NCBI RefSeq assembly: GCF_013836145.1
Contig: NZ_CP057483.1
Location: 1,612,001 to 1,676,000 of the forward strand
DNA: 64,000 bases
Direction: 5' to 3'
From: Citrobacter sp. RHB25-C09
Lineage (GTDB): Bacteria > Pseudomonadota > Gammaproteobacteria > Enterobacterales > Enterobacteriaceae
Shown one piece after another: positions 16,433-25,336 of this stretch. The notes under the pieces are model-generated. The model searched no databases, was not told the DNA's origin, and saw nothing but the letters and a program-made list of their open reading frames with translations. The position numbers and the translations under genes were made by a program. How positions within the stretch are numbered: the first letter of the stretch is position 1; each line of letters begins with the position of its first letter.

Positions 16433-18091
16433 ATGATTCTCGAACGCGTTGAGATTGTCGGGTTTCGCGGTATCAACCGGCTATCGTTGATGCTTGAGCA
16501 AAACAACGTGCTGATTGGGGAAAACGCCTGGGGTAAATCCAGTTTACTCGATGCGCTGACGCTGCTGCTGTCACCTGAATCTGAGCTGTATCACTTTGAC
16601 CGTGATGATTTCTGGTTTCCTCCGGGAGATATCAACGGGCGTGAGCACCATCTGCACATTATTCTGACCTTTCGTGAATCTCAGCCTGGTCGTTATCGGG
16701 TGCGACGGTATCGCCCGCTGGAGGCGTGCTGGACTCCCTGTCACGATGGCTATCAGCGCATTTTTTATCGCCTCGAAGGGGAAAGTGCGGAAGATGGGAG
16801 TGTGATGACGTTGCGCAGTTTTCTCGACAGCGACGGGCATCCGCTGCCGATTGACGACATTAATGCGCAGGCCCGGCATCTGGTGCGCTTAATGCCCGTG
16901 CTGCGCCTGCGCGATGCCCGCTTTATGCGCCGCATCCGTAACGGTACGGTGCCGGAGGTGGATGATGTCGAGATCACCGCCCGACAACTGGACTTTCTCG
17001 CCCGCGAATTAACGATGCGTCCGCAAAATCTGACGGACGGGCAGATCCGCCAGGGCCTTTCCGCAATGGTGCAACTGCTTGAACACTATTTTTCAGAGCA
17101 GGGCACGCCCCAGACCCGGCATCGTTTAATGCGTCGTCGTTCGAGCAATGAGCAGCGCAGTTGGCGCTACCTCGATATTATCAACCGCATGATCGACAAG
17201 CCCGGTGGACGCACTCATCGGATCATACTGTTAGGGCTGTTCTCCACGTTGTTACAGGCGAAAGGCACCATTCATCTGCATAAAGACGCCCGACCACTGC
17301 TGCTGGTGGAAGACCCGGAAACCCGTCTGCACCCGATCATGCTGTCGGTGGCGTGGCAGTTGCTGAACTTGTTGCCGCTTCAGCGCATCACCACCACCAA
17401 TTCAGGCGAACTGCTCTCACTGACTCCTGTCGAACACGTGTGCCGACTGGTGCGCGAGTCTTCCCGCGTTGCGGCCTGGCGCTTAGGGCCTGGCGGAATG
17501 AACGCCGAAGAAGGGCGACGCATCGCTTTTCATATCCGCTTTAACCGTGCGTCCTCGCTGTTCGCCCGCTGCTGGCTGCTGGTGGAAGGGGAAACGGAAA
17601 CCTGGGTTATTAACGAACTGGCGCGTCAGTGTGGGCATCACTTTGACGCCGAGGGGATCAAGGTCATTGAATTCGCGCAGTCCGGATTGAAGCCGCTGGT
17701 GAAATTCGCCCGTCGGATGGGGATCGAGTGGCACGTGCTGGTGGACGGTGACGAAGCCGGGAAGAAATACGCTGCAACGGTACGCGGTTTGTTAAACAAC
17801 GACCGGGAGGAGGAGCGCGAGCATCTGACCGTTCTGCCTGCGCTGGATATGGAGCACTTTATGTATCGGCAAGGGTTTGCTGATGTTTTTCATCGGGTCG
17901 CGCAGCTCCCGGAAAATGTGCCGATGAATATGCGCAAAATCATCTCCAAAGCGATTCATCGCTCATCCAAACCCGACTTAGCCATTGAAGTGGCAATGGA
18001 AGCCGGACGGCGTGGCGTTGATGCTGTCCCTGTACTCCTGAAAAAAATGTTCTCCAGGGTCTTGTGGCTGGCACGCGGCAGAGCGGATTAA
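16433..18091 (+). CDS. ybjD: OLD-family ATPase/TOPRIM nuclease-like protein YbjD
   Basis: 552-residue protein with the layout of overcoming-lysogenization-defect nucleases. The N-terminal ABC-type ATPase has Walker A GENAWGKSSLLDAL (about residues 29-42) and a late ATPase motif, LLLVEDPETRLHP. The C-terminal TOPRIM domain has LVEGETETWVINEL and VDGDEAGKKY, holding the metal-binding acidic residues. The ATG at 16433 (MILERVEIVGFRGI) follows a strong ggagg; a frame five residues longer is not needed. It matches E. coli YbjD. DNA or RNA cleavage is inferred from family membership; no physiological role is established. Confidence 0.93.
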   Translation: MILERVEIVGFRGINRLSLMLEQNNVLIGENAWGKSSLLDALTLLLSPESELYHFDRDDFWFPPGDINGREHHLHIILTFRESQPGRYRVRRYRPLEACWTPCHDGYQRIFYRLEGESAEDGSVMTLRSFLDSDGHPLPIDDINAQARHLVRLMPVLRLRDARFMRRIRNGTVPEVDDVEITARQLDFLARELTMRPQNLTDGQIRQGLSAMVQLLEHYFSEQGTPQTRHRLMRRRSSNEQRSWRYLDIINRMIDKPGGRTHRIILLGLFSTLLQAKGTIHLHKDARPLLLVEDPETRLHPIMLSVAWQLLNLLPLQRITTTNSGELLSLTPVEHVCRLVRESSRVAAWRLGPGGMNAEEGRRIAFHIRFNRASSLFARCWLLVEGETETWVINELARQCGHHFDAEGIKVIEFAQSGLKPLVKFARRMGIEWHVLVDGDEAGKKYAATVRGLLNNDREEEREHLTVLPALDMEHFMYRQGFADVFHRVAQLPENVPMNMRKIISKAIHRSSKPDLAIEVAMEAGRRGVDAVPVLLKKMFSRVLWLARGRAD

Positions 18092-18219
18092 CCACCGCAA
18101 CCTTTCATCAACGGACTGAATGTTTATGGCTCCGGTGGCGCTTAAGCACTGTCTTTTTGGCGTAGGGTTTGTTTAGATACGGTAAAAATTCAATTAAGAA
18201 AATGACCATCAGGAACGTT

Positions 18220-19338
18220 ATGGGTATCAAGGACAAAAAAATAAAAAAGCGCTACCTGCTGCTTATCGTCATTCTCATCCTGGGGGCGGTCGCGCTCTGG
18301 CGCACGTTGAATGCGCCACTGCCGAATTATCAGACACTGATTGTGCGTCCAGGCGATCTCCAGCAAAGCGTCCTGGCCACCGGGAAGCTCGATGCGTTAC
18401 GCAAAGTTGACGTCGGGGCGCAGGTGAGCGGCCAGCTCAAAACGCTGTCGGTGGCCATTGGCGATAAAGTGAAGAAAGACCAACTGCTGGGCGTTATCGA
18501 CCCCGAGCAGGCGCAAAACCAGATTAAAGAGGTCGAAGCGACGCTAATGGAGCTGCGTGCGCAGCGTCAGCAGGCTGAAGCCGAATGGAAACTGGCGCGT
18601 GTGACGCTGTCACGCCAGCAGCAACTGGCAAAAACCCAGGCCGTTTCACAGCAGGATCTCGACACCGCCGCGACAGAACTGGCGGTGAAGAAGGCGCAAA
18701 TTGGTACTATTGATGCGCAAATCAAACGCAATCAGGCCTCGCTGGATACCGCGAAAACCAACCTCGACTATACGCGCATCGTCGCGCCCATGGCCGGTGA
18801 AGTGACGCAAATTACCACTCTGCAAGGGCAGACGGTAATTGCGGCGCAGCAGGCGCCTAATATTCTGACTCTGGCAGACATGAGCACGATGCTGGTGAAA
18901 GCACAGGTGTCTGAGGCGGACGTCATCCATCTTCAACCGGGGCAAAAGGCCTGGTTTACCGTACTGGGCGATCCTCAGACCCGTTATGAAGGGGTCCTGA
19001 AAGATGTTCTGCCGACGCCGGAAAAGGTCAATGACGCCATTTTCTATTACGCCCGTTTTGAAGTGCCCAACCCGAAAGGGATTTTGCGCCTCGACATGAC
19101 CGCGCAGGTGCATATTCAATTGACGGACGTCAAAAACGTATTGACGATCCCGCTCTCCGCGCTGGGCGAACCGGTGGGAGATAACCGCTACAAAGTCACG
19201 CTACTGCGTAATGGCGAAACCCGCGAGCGTGAGGTTTCCATTGGCGCGCGAAATGATACGGATGTCGAAATTGTCAAAGGTCTGGAAGCGGGCGACGAAG
19301 TGGTGATCGGCGAGGCTAAACCCGGAGCTGCACAATGA
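18220..19338 (+). CDS. macA: Macrolide efflux periplasmic adaptor MacA
   Basis: 372-residue membrane-fusion protein that links MacB to TolC for export of macrolides, enterotoxin and other compounds. The N-terminus has one membrane anchor (about residues 11-31, LLLIVILILGAVALW). A barrel-sandwich lipoyl half follows, then a long coiled coil (EVEATLMELRAQRQQAEAEW onward), then beta-barrel domains. The ATG at 18220 is chosen for the agga upstream and a length one residue over E. coli's 371; earlier ATGs at 18169 and 18202 are possible but add unrelated residues. It overlaps macB by 4 bases (ATGA). Confidence 0.94.
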   Translation: MGIKDKKIKKRYLLLIVILILGAVALWRTLNAPLPNYQTLIVRPGDLQQSVLATGKLDALRKVDVGAQVSGQLKTLSVAIGDKVKKDQLLGVIDPEQAQNQIKEVEATLMELRAQRQQAEAEWKLARVTLSRQQQLAKTQAVSQQDLDTAATELAVKKAQIGTIDAQIKRNQASLDTAKTNLDYTRIVAPMAGEVTQITTLQGQTVIAAQQAPNILTLADMSTMLVKAQVSEADVIHLQPGQKAWFTVLGDPQTRYEGVLKDVLPTPEKVNDAIFYYARFEVPNPKGILRLDMTAQVHIQLTDVKNVLTIPLSALGEPVGDNRYKVTLLRNGETREREVSIGARNDTDVEIVKGLEAGDEVVIGEAKPGAAQ

Positions 19339-21281
19339 CGGCATTGCTTGAGTTGAGCAATATTCGCCGCAGTTATCCGTCCGGAGAAGAACAGGTGGAG
19401 GTGCTGAAAGGCATCACCCTGCAAATTCATGCCGGGGAGATGGTGGCGATCGTTGGCGCATCCGGCTCCGGTAAATCCACGCTGATGAACATCCTGGGCT
19501 GTCTCGATAAGCCGACCAGCGGAACCTATCGGGTGGCAGGGCGCGATGTCTCGACATTAGACCGCGACGCCCTGGCGCAACTGCGGCGCGAGCATTTCGG
19601 TTTTATTTTCCAGCGTTACCATCTGCTTTCGCATCTGACTGCGGCGCAAAACGTTGAAGTACCCGCTGTTTACGCCGGTACCGAACGTAAACAGCGTCTG
19701 GCGCGTGCACAGGAATTACTCCAGCGGTTGGGGCTTGGTGATCGCGTAGATTATCAACCTTCTCAGCTTTCTGGCGGTCAGCAGCAGCGCGTCAGTATCG
19801 CTCGTGCGTTGATGAACGGTGGGCAGGTGATCCTCGCAGACGAGCCTACCGGGGCGCTGGACAGCCGTTCCGGTGAAGAGGTGATGGCGATACTGCACCA
19901 GCTGCGCGATCGCGGGCATACGGTAATCATCGTGACCCATGATCCGCAGGTTGCAGCCCAGGCGGAGCGGGTGATTGAGCTGCATGACGGCGAAATTGTG
20001 CGTAACCCACCACCGCATACCGCCGTGAATGGGCAGGGCATTCAGGAACCCACCGTGAAGACGGCGTCCGGCTGGAGTCAGTTTGCCAGCGGTTTTCGTG
20101 AAGCGCTGACTATGGCGTGGCTGGCGATGGCGGCGAACAAAATGCGCACATTGTTGACGATGCTGGGGATTATTATCGGCATTGCGTCGGTGGTATCGAT
20201 TGTGGTGGTGGGCGACGCCGCGAAGCAACTGGTACTGGCCGACATTCGCGCCATCGGGACTAACACCATAGATGTCTATCCAGGCAAAGATTTTGGCGAC
20301 GATGATCCGCAGTATCAGCAGGCGCTGAAATATGACGATCTGTCGGCGATTCAGAAACAGCCCTGGGTCAGCTCCGCCACACCGGCTGTCTCGCAGAATC
20401 TGCGGGTGCGCTACGGCAATACCGATGTGGCGGCCAGCGCAAATGGCGTCAGCGGTGATTACTTCAATGTCTACGGCATGACCTTCAGCGAAGGGAATAC
20501 GTTTAATCGCGAGCAACTGAACGGGCGCGCGCAGGTTGTGGTGCTTGACAGCAACACCCGCCGCCAGCTTTTCCCACACAAGGCCAACGTGGTGGGGGAA
20601 GTCATCCTCGTGGGAAACATGCCAGCAACCGTCATTGGCGTGGCTCAGGAGAAGCAGTCAATGTTCGGCAGCAGCAAGATCCTGCGCGTCTGGTTGCCGT
20701 ACAGCACGATGTCCGGGCGCATCATGGGGCAGTCGTGGCTGAACTCCATTACCGTAAGGGTGAAAGAGGGGTTTGAAAGCGCACAGGCTGAGCAACAACT
20801 GACTCGCCTGCTGACGTTACGTCATGGCAAAAAGGATTTCTTCACCTGGAACATGGACGGCGTCTTGAAAACGGCGGAAAAGACCACACGTACTCTTCAA
20901 CTGTTCCTGACACTGGTGGCGGTTATATCGCTGGTCGTGGGGGGAATTGGCGTGATGAATATTATGCTGGTTTCGGTGACCGAGCGCACGCGTGAAATAG
21001 GTATTCGCATGGCGGTCGGTGCGCGCGCCAGCGACGTGTTACAGCAGTTTTTGATTGAAGCGGTGCTGGTTTGTCTGGTGGGGGGGGCATTGGGGATCGG
21101 TCTGTCAATGCTGATTGCCTTTACCCTGCAACTGTTCCTGCCGGGCTGGGAGATCGGTTTCTCGCCAATCGCGCTGCTGACGGCATTTCTCTGTTCGACC
21201 GCGACCGGGATCCTGTTCGGCTGGCTGCCGGCGCGTAATGCGGCGCGACTGGATCCTGTAGATGCACTCGCGCGGGAGTAA
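19335..21281 (+). CDS. macB: Macrolide export ATP-binding/permease protein MacB
   Basis: 648-residue half-ABC transporter of the tripartite MacAB-TolC pump. The N-terminal nucleotide-binding domain has Walker A GASGSGKSTLMN, signature LSGGQQQRVSIARAL and Walker B VILADEPTGALD. A transmembrane helix follows (about 270-295), then a large periplasmic domain, then three more helices with VGGIGVMNIMLVSVTERTRE. Length equals E. coli MacB. The start codon overlaps the macA stop, so the two are translationally coupled. Confidence 0.97.
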   Translation: MTALLELSNIRRSYPSGEEQVEVLKGITLQIHAGEMVAIVGASGSGKSTLMNILGCLDKPTSGTYRVAGRDVSTLDRDALAQLRREHFGFIFQRYHLLSHLTAAQNVEVPAVYAGTERKQRLARAQELLQRLGLGDRVDYQPSQLSGGQQQRVSIARALMNGGQVILADEPTGALDSRSGEEVMAILHQLRDRGHTVIIVTHDPQVAAQAERVIELHDGEIVRNPPPHTAVNGQGIQEPTVKTASGWSQFASGFREALTMAWLAMAANKMRTLLTMLGIIIGIASVVSIVVVGDAAKQLVLADIRAIGTNTIDVYPGKDFGDDDPQYQQALKYDDLSAIQKQPWVSSATPAVSQNLRVRYGNTDVAASANGVSGDYFNVYGMTFSEGNTFNREQLNGRAQVVVLDSNTRRQLFPHKANVVGEVILVGNMPATVIGVAQEKQSMFGSSKILRVWLPYSTMSGRIMGQSWLNSITVRVKEGFESAQAEQQLTRLLTLRHGKKDFFTWNMDGVLKTAEKTTRTLQLFLTLVAVISLVVGGIGVMNIMLVSVTERTREIGIRMAVGARASDVLQQFLIEAVLVCLVGGALGIGLSMLIAFTLQLFLPGWEIGFSPIALLTAFLCSTATGILFGWLPARNAARLDPVDALARE

Positions 21282-21340
21282 AAGGTGCTGCAGGCCGGAG
21301 CAGGCGAAGCTACTATGTGGCGACCGCTGACGAAGAAATA

Positions 21341-21370
21341 AAAATGCCAGCCGATCGGGCTGGCATTTTG
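21341..21370. terminator. Bidirectional terminator between macB and cspD
   Basis: aaaatgccagcc pairs with ggctggcatttt over a small loop, with A and T tracts on both sides. It sits between the convergent macB and cspD genes and can end both. Confidence 0.9.
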
Positions 21371-21400
21371 CCTGCGGGATGTACACAATAAAACAGAGAG

Positions 21401-21622
21401 CTAAGCAACGGCCTCTGCTTCAATGGGTACGATGACACTGGCGTGATTTCCTTTCGGCCCCTGGTGAACGTCAAACTGAACCGATTGTCCGGCTTTTAAT
21501 GTTCTGTAACCATCCATCTGAATGGTGGAATAATGAGCGAAAATATCTTCGCCGCCGCCTTCAGGGCAGATGAACCCAAACCCTTTGGCATTGTTGAACC
21601 ACTTAACAGTACCCGTTTCCAT
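21401..21622 (-). CDS. cspD: Cold-shock-like protein CspD, replication inhibitor
   Basis: 73-residue cold-shock-domain protein. It keeps RNP1 (KGFGFICPEG) and RNP2 (DIFAHYS), which bind single-stranded nucleic acid. It starts METGTVKWFNNAKGF. In E. coli CspD is made in stationary phase, inhibits DNA replication and is degraded by Lon. It is one residue shorter than K-12 CspD. Its position, divergent from clpS, is the usual one. Confidence 0.95.
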   Translation of the reverse strand: METGTVKWFNNAKGFGFICPEGGGEDIFAHYSTIQMDGYRTLKAGQSVQFDVHQGPKGNHASVIVPIEAEAVA

Positions 21623-21943
21623 GCTTCGACATCCTTCGTAAATCTTATCTAAGTAAGATGGAATGAACCGGTGGTGGAGTGGGTGTTGTTCAAAACCTCG
21701 CCAACTCCAAATTTACAATTTAGAGAAATCAGGCGGGGCGTCAAGCATCTGACGGGGTAAGGTGGGTAAAAATGAATCAAAATTTTGAAGCAGTTAACGC
21801 TATTGGCGGGAATGTGACAGATGTCGCGGATGCCAATGATAGATGATAGTTATCTGACAATTGAGGTAGATTGACTGTGCCAACCTTGCTTGTCAGCGGC
21901 AGTGAGTTCTGCCGATAACCGTGACTGAAGATGATGACAGACA
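21623..21943. other. cspD-clpS divergent intergenic region
   Basis: 321 bases holding the two divergent promoters. I see no supported ORF, repeat or RNA gene. Confidence 0.4.
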
Positions 21944-22264
21944 ATGGGTAAGACGAACGACTGGCTAGATTTCGACCAACTGGCGGCAGATAAAGTGCGC
22001 GACGCGCTAAAACCGCCATCTATGTATAAAGTGATATTAGTCAATGATGATTACACTCCGATGGAGTTTGTTATTGACGTGTTACAAAAATTCTTTTCTT
22101 ATGATGTAGAACGTGCAACACAACTGATGCTTGCGGTTCACTATCACGGTAAGGCCATTTGTGGTGTTTTTACTGCAGAGGTTGCCGAAACCAAGGTCGC
22201 GATGGTGAACAGTTATGCGAGGGAGAATGAGCATCCGTTGTTGTGTACGTTAGAAAAAGCCTGA
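21944..22264 (+). CDS. clpS: ATP-dependent Clp protease adaptor ClpS
   Basis: 106-residue N-recognin that delivers N-degron proteins to ClpAP. The N-terminal tail (MGKTNDWLDFDQLAADKVRD) is the flexible part that engages ClpA. The fold follows, with VILVNDDYTPMEFV and HYHGKAICGVFT carrying the pocket for the N-terminal Leu, Phe, Tyr or Trp. Length equals E. coli ClpS. It precedes clpA by 30 bases on the same strand. Confidence 0.97.
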   Translation: MGKTNDWLDFDQLAADKVRDALKPPSMYKVILVNDDYTPMEFVIDVLQKFFSYDVERATQLMLAVHYHGKAICGVFTAEVAETKVAMVNSYARENEHPLLCTLEKA

Positions 22265-22294
22265 AAGCAGGCATAAAACTTGGGGGAGGTGCCT

Positions 22295-24571
22295 ATGCTC
22301 AATCAAGAACTGGAACTCAGTTTAAACATGGCTTTCGCCAGAGCGCGCGAGCACCGTCATGAGTTTATGACCGTCGAGCACTTGTTACTGGCACTGCTCA
22401 GTAACCCATCGGCCAGAGAAGCGCTGGAAGCGTGTTCTGTGGATCTGGTGGCGCTGCGTCAGGAACTCGAAGCCTTCATTGAACAAACTACACCCGTACT
22501 GCCTGCCAGTGAAGAAGAGCGCGACACCCAGCCCACGCTGAGTTTTCAACGTGTACTGCAACGTGCAGTCTTCCATGTACAGTCTTCTGGGCGCAGTGAA
22601 GTGACCGGTGCCAACGTGCTGGTAGCGATCTTCAGCGAACAGGAATCCCAGGCGGCCTATCTGCTGCGTAAGCACGAAGTCAGCCGTCTCGATGTGGTCA
22701 ATTTTATTTCTCACGGCACGCGTAAAGATGAGCCGAGTCAGTCCTCTGATCCCGGCAATCAGCCTAATGGCGAAGAACAAGCTGGTGGGGAGGACCGTAT
22801 GGAGAACTTCACGACTAACCTGAATCAGCTTGCTCGGGTAGGCGGGATTGATCCTCTGATTGGGCGAGAGAAAGAGCTGGAGCGTGCCATTCAGGTTCTG
22901 TGCCGTCGTCGTAAAAACAACCCGCTGCTGGTTGGGGAATCTGGCGTGGGTAAAACCGCGATTGCCGAAGGGCTGGCCTGGCGTATTGTGCAGGGCGAAG
23001 TGCCGGAAGTCATGGCGGATTGTACGATTTACTCGCTGGACATTGGTTCACTGCTGGCGGGAACCAAATATCGCGGTGATTTCGAAAAGCGGTTTAAAGC
23101 GCTGCTGAAACAGCTCGAACAGGATACCAATAGCATCCTGTTTATCGATGAGATCCACACCATTATCGGTGCGGGAGCGGCATCGGGTGGCCAGGTGGAT
23201 GCGGCTAACCTGATCAAACCGCTGCTCTCTGGCGGCAAGATTCGGGTGATTGGTTCCACCACCTATCAGGAATTCAGCAACATTTTCGAGAAAGACCGTG
23301 CGTTAGCGCGTCGCTTCCAGAAAATCGATATTACTGAGCCGTCAGTGGAAGAGACCGTCCAGATCATTAATGGCCTGAAACCGAAGTATGAAGCGCACCA
23401 CGATGTTCGCTATACGGCCAAAGCGGTACGTGCAGCCGTAGAGCTGGCGGTGAAATATATCAACGATCGTCATCTGCCGGATAAAGCGATTGACGTGATT
23501 GATGAAGCAGGTGCCCGTGCGCGACTGATGCCGGTGAGCAAGCGTAAGAAAACCGTCAACGTGGCGGACATTGAATCCGTCGTGGCCCGTATTGCGCGTA
23601 TTCCGGAGAAAAGCGTGTCGCAAAGCGACCGTGATACGCTGCGTAACCTCGGCGATCGGCTGAAAATGTTGGTCTTTGGTCAGGACAAAGCCATTGAGGC
23701 GCTGACCGAAGCCATCAAAATGAGCCGTGCGGGGCTGGGACACGAGCATAAGCCGGTGGGGTCGTTCCTGTTCGCCGGTCCAACCGGGGTCGGTAAAACC
23801 GAGGTGACGGTGCAACTCTCGAAAGCCCTTGGCATTGAACTGCTGCGCTTTGATATGTCCGAGTATATGGAACGTCATACCGTGAGCCGCCTGATTGGTG
23901 CGCCTCCGGGATACGTTGGCTTTGACCAGGGCGGTCTGCTCACGGATGCGGTGATCAAGCATCCGCATGCGGTACTCCTGCTTGATGAAATTGAGAAAGC
24001 GCACCCGGACGTCTTTAACCTGCTGTTGCAGGTGATGGATAATGGTACGCTGACGGACAATAACGGACGTAAGGCGGATTTCCGTAACGTGGTTATGGTC
24101 ATGACGACCAACGCCGGGGTACGCGAAACTGAACGCAAATCCATTGGCCTGATTCATCAGGACAACAGTACCGATGCGATGGGCGAAATCAAGAAAGTCT
24201 TTACGCCGGAGTTCCGTAACCGTCTCGACAACATTATCTGGTTCGAACACCTGTCTACTGAGGTGATCCATCAGGTTGTCGATAAGTTTATCGTCGAGCT
24301 TCAGGTTCAGTTGGATCAGAAAGGCGTCTCGCTGGAAGTGAGTCAGGATGCGCGTAACTGGCTGGCTGAGAAGGGCTATGATCGGGCCATGGGCGCACGT
24401 CCAATGGCGCGTGTGATTCAGGACAACCTGAAAAAACCGCTGGCTAACGAACTGCTGTTCGGTTCCCTGGTCGACGGCGGGCAGGTGACCGTTGCGCTGG
24501 ATAAAGAAAAGAATGAGCTGACCTATGGTTTCCAGAGTGCGCAAAAGCACAAACCGGAAGCAGCGCATTAA
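22295..24571 (+). CDS. clpA: ClpA, unfoldase subunit of the ClpAP protease
   Basis: 758-residue class I AAA+ unfoldase. The ATG at 22295 (MLNQELELSLNMAFARAREHR) follows a strong gggggaggt; a TTG five codons earlier is not used. The N-domain (1-140) binds ClpS. AAA module 1 has Walker A GESGVGKTAIAEG and Walker B ILFIDEIHT. AAA module 2 has Walker A GPTGVGKTEVTVQ and Walker B VLLLDEIEKAHPD. The IGLIHQD loop that docks to ClpP is present. The length is exactly that of E. coli. The strong terminator right after it marks the border of conserved and accessory DNA. Confidence 0.98.
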   Translation: MLNQELELSLNMAFARAREHRHEFMTVEHLLLALLSNPSAREALEACSVDLVALRQELEAFIEQTTPVLPASEEERDTQPTLSFQRVLQRAVFHVQSSGRSEVTGANVLVAIFSEQESQAAYLLRKHEVSRLDVVNFISHGTRKDEPSQSSDPGNQPNGEEQAGGEDRMENFTTNLNQLARVGGIDPLIGREKELERAIQVLCRRRKNNPLLVGESGVGKTAIAEGLAWRIVQGEVPEVMADCTIYSLDIGSLLAGTKYRGDFEKRFKALLKQLEQDTNSILFIDEIHTIIGAGAASGGQVDAANLIKPLLSGGKIRVIGSTTYQEFSNIFEKDRALARRFQKIDITEPSVEETVQIINGLKPKYEAHHDVRYTAKAVRAAVELAVKYINDRHLPDKAIDVIDEAGARARLMPVSKRKKTVNVADIESVVARIARIPEKSVSQSDRDTLRNLGDRLKMLVFGQDKAIEALTEAIKMSRAGLGHEHKPVGSFLFAGPTGVGKTEVTVQLSKALGIELLRFDMSEYMERHTVSRLIGAPPGYVGFDQGGLLTDAVIKHPHAVLLLDEIEKAHPDVFNLLLQVMDNGTLTDNNGRKADFRNVVMVMTTNAGVRETERKSIGLIHQDNSTDAMGEIKKVFTPEFRNRLDNIIWFEHLSTEVIHQVVDKFIVELQVQLDQKGVSLEVSQDARNWLAEKGYDRAMGARPMARVIQDNLKKPLANELLFGSLVDGGQVTVALDKEKNELTYGFQSAQKHKPEAAH

Positions 24572-24590
24572 TTTCTGCTGAATGATAATA

Positions 24591-24618
24591 AACCAGGCCA
24601 CACGGCCTGGTTTTTTTT
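24591..24618 (+). terminator. Rho-independent terminator of clpA
   Basis: aaccaggcc pairs with ggcctggtt over acac and leads into an eight-T run. Confidence 0.95.
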
Positions 24619-25100
24619 GCTTATTTTAAATGGGATAAATATCCGATATACAAATGCAAAGAAGCTAATAATAAATATAGTTCATGAGCTATGGCATAAA
24701 TATTTGTCAATTGCATTTGTATTGATGCATGTCAATTTTAAACACGCTTTTTGTTCTGTACTATTATCCGCATTAGTACTTGCTAATTGATTGCCTGGGT
24801 GATAGTGGTAAGGATATAAAATCATTTTGCGTGATATATTAGTATCTTGTTGTTATTCATTGTTTTTTAACTCATTGATTTATGGATTTTTATCGAAATA
24901 GGCGGGTGGGTAAGAGATGTTTTAATATTGATGGCAATGGTGAGGGATTCATATTTATGATTCACCAGAGGATAGAGCGTTGATGCATTTTGGCACTGCC
25001 ATTAAACAATATTTAATTCTGAGAATAAATAATATTATTCATTGAAAAACCTACGTGTAAATCGTTGAAGCAAAGAACTAATGATATTGACTTGCTGTAA
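24619..25100. other. AT-rich gap downstream of clpA, no gene seen
   Basis: About 480 bases, much richer in A and T than either flank. No ORF with a ribosome-binding site is seen, and there are no type I-F CRISPR repeats. Composition suggests foreign or decayed DNA at the I-F CRISPR-Cas site of related genomes. Confidence 0.6.
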
Positions 25101-25186
25101 CTTGAACTCACGCTTAATTATAAGTGGAAAGGGCAGGAACCGGATGAGCCGCTGATTTATGAACATCGAAATTAAAGGACTGACTT

Positions 25187-25336
25187 ATGGCAAAGGCGCT
25201 AACTGCTGCCAAAATGGTTTCTGGGATGGTACTCGGACAAGATTCGGATGGTGTCATCAGTGCGAAGTACGGGAAAGGTGATACAGGGTGTTTACTGGTC
25301 GATGATCTGATGAGAAAAGCGATTAAGGGGCAGTGA
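25187..25336 (+). CDS. Small ORF (49 aa) coupled to cas6f, unidentified
   Basis: The ORF starts MAKALTAAKMVSG and ends LMRKAIKGQ. It has a good Shine-Dalgarno (aaagga, 25173-25178) and its TGA overlaps the cas6f ATG by one base (TGATG), as in a coupled operon. A second scrap lies just upstream: in another frame, 25101-25174 encodes about 24 residues ending PLIYEHRN and a stop right at that Shine-Dalgarno, like the tail of a preceding gene. In intact type I-F operons cas7f (csy3) occupies this place before cas6f, but I see no convincing Cas7f similarity. It may be a deletion relic or an unrelated small protein. Confidence 0.5.
   Translation: MAKALTAAKMVSGMVLGQDSDGVISAKYGKGDTGCLLVDDLMRKAIKGQ

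Noticed and set aside
16433..18091. YbjD as a phage-defence OLD/Gabija system
   Set aside because: It has the OLD layout, but no GajB-type helicase or other defence gene is adjacent, and the gene sits in its conserved chromosomal place.
23342..24601. 419-codon open frame opposite clpA
   Set aside because: Shadow of clpA codon bias, with no domain or start signal.
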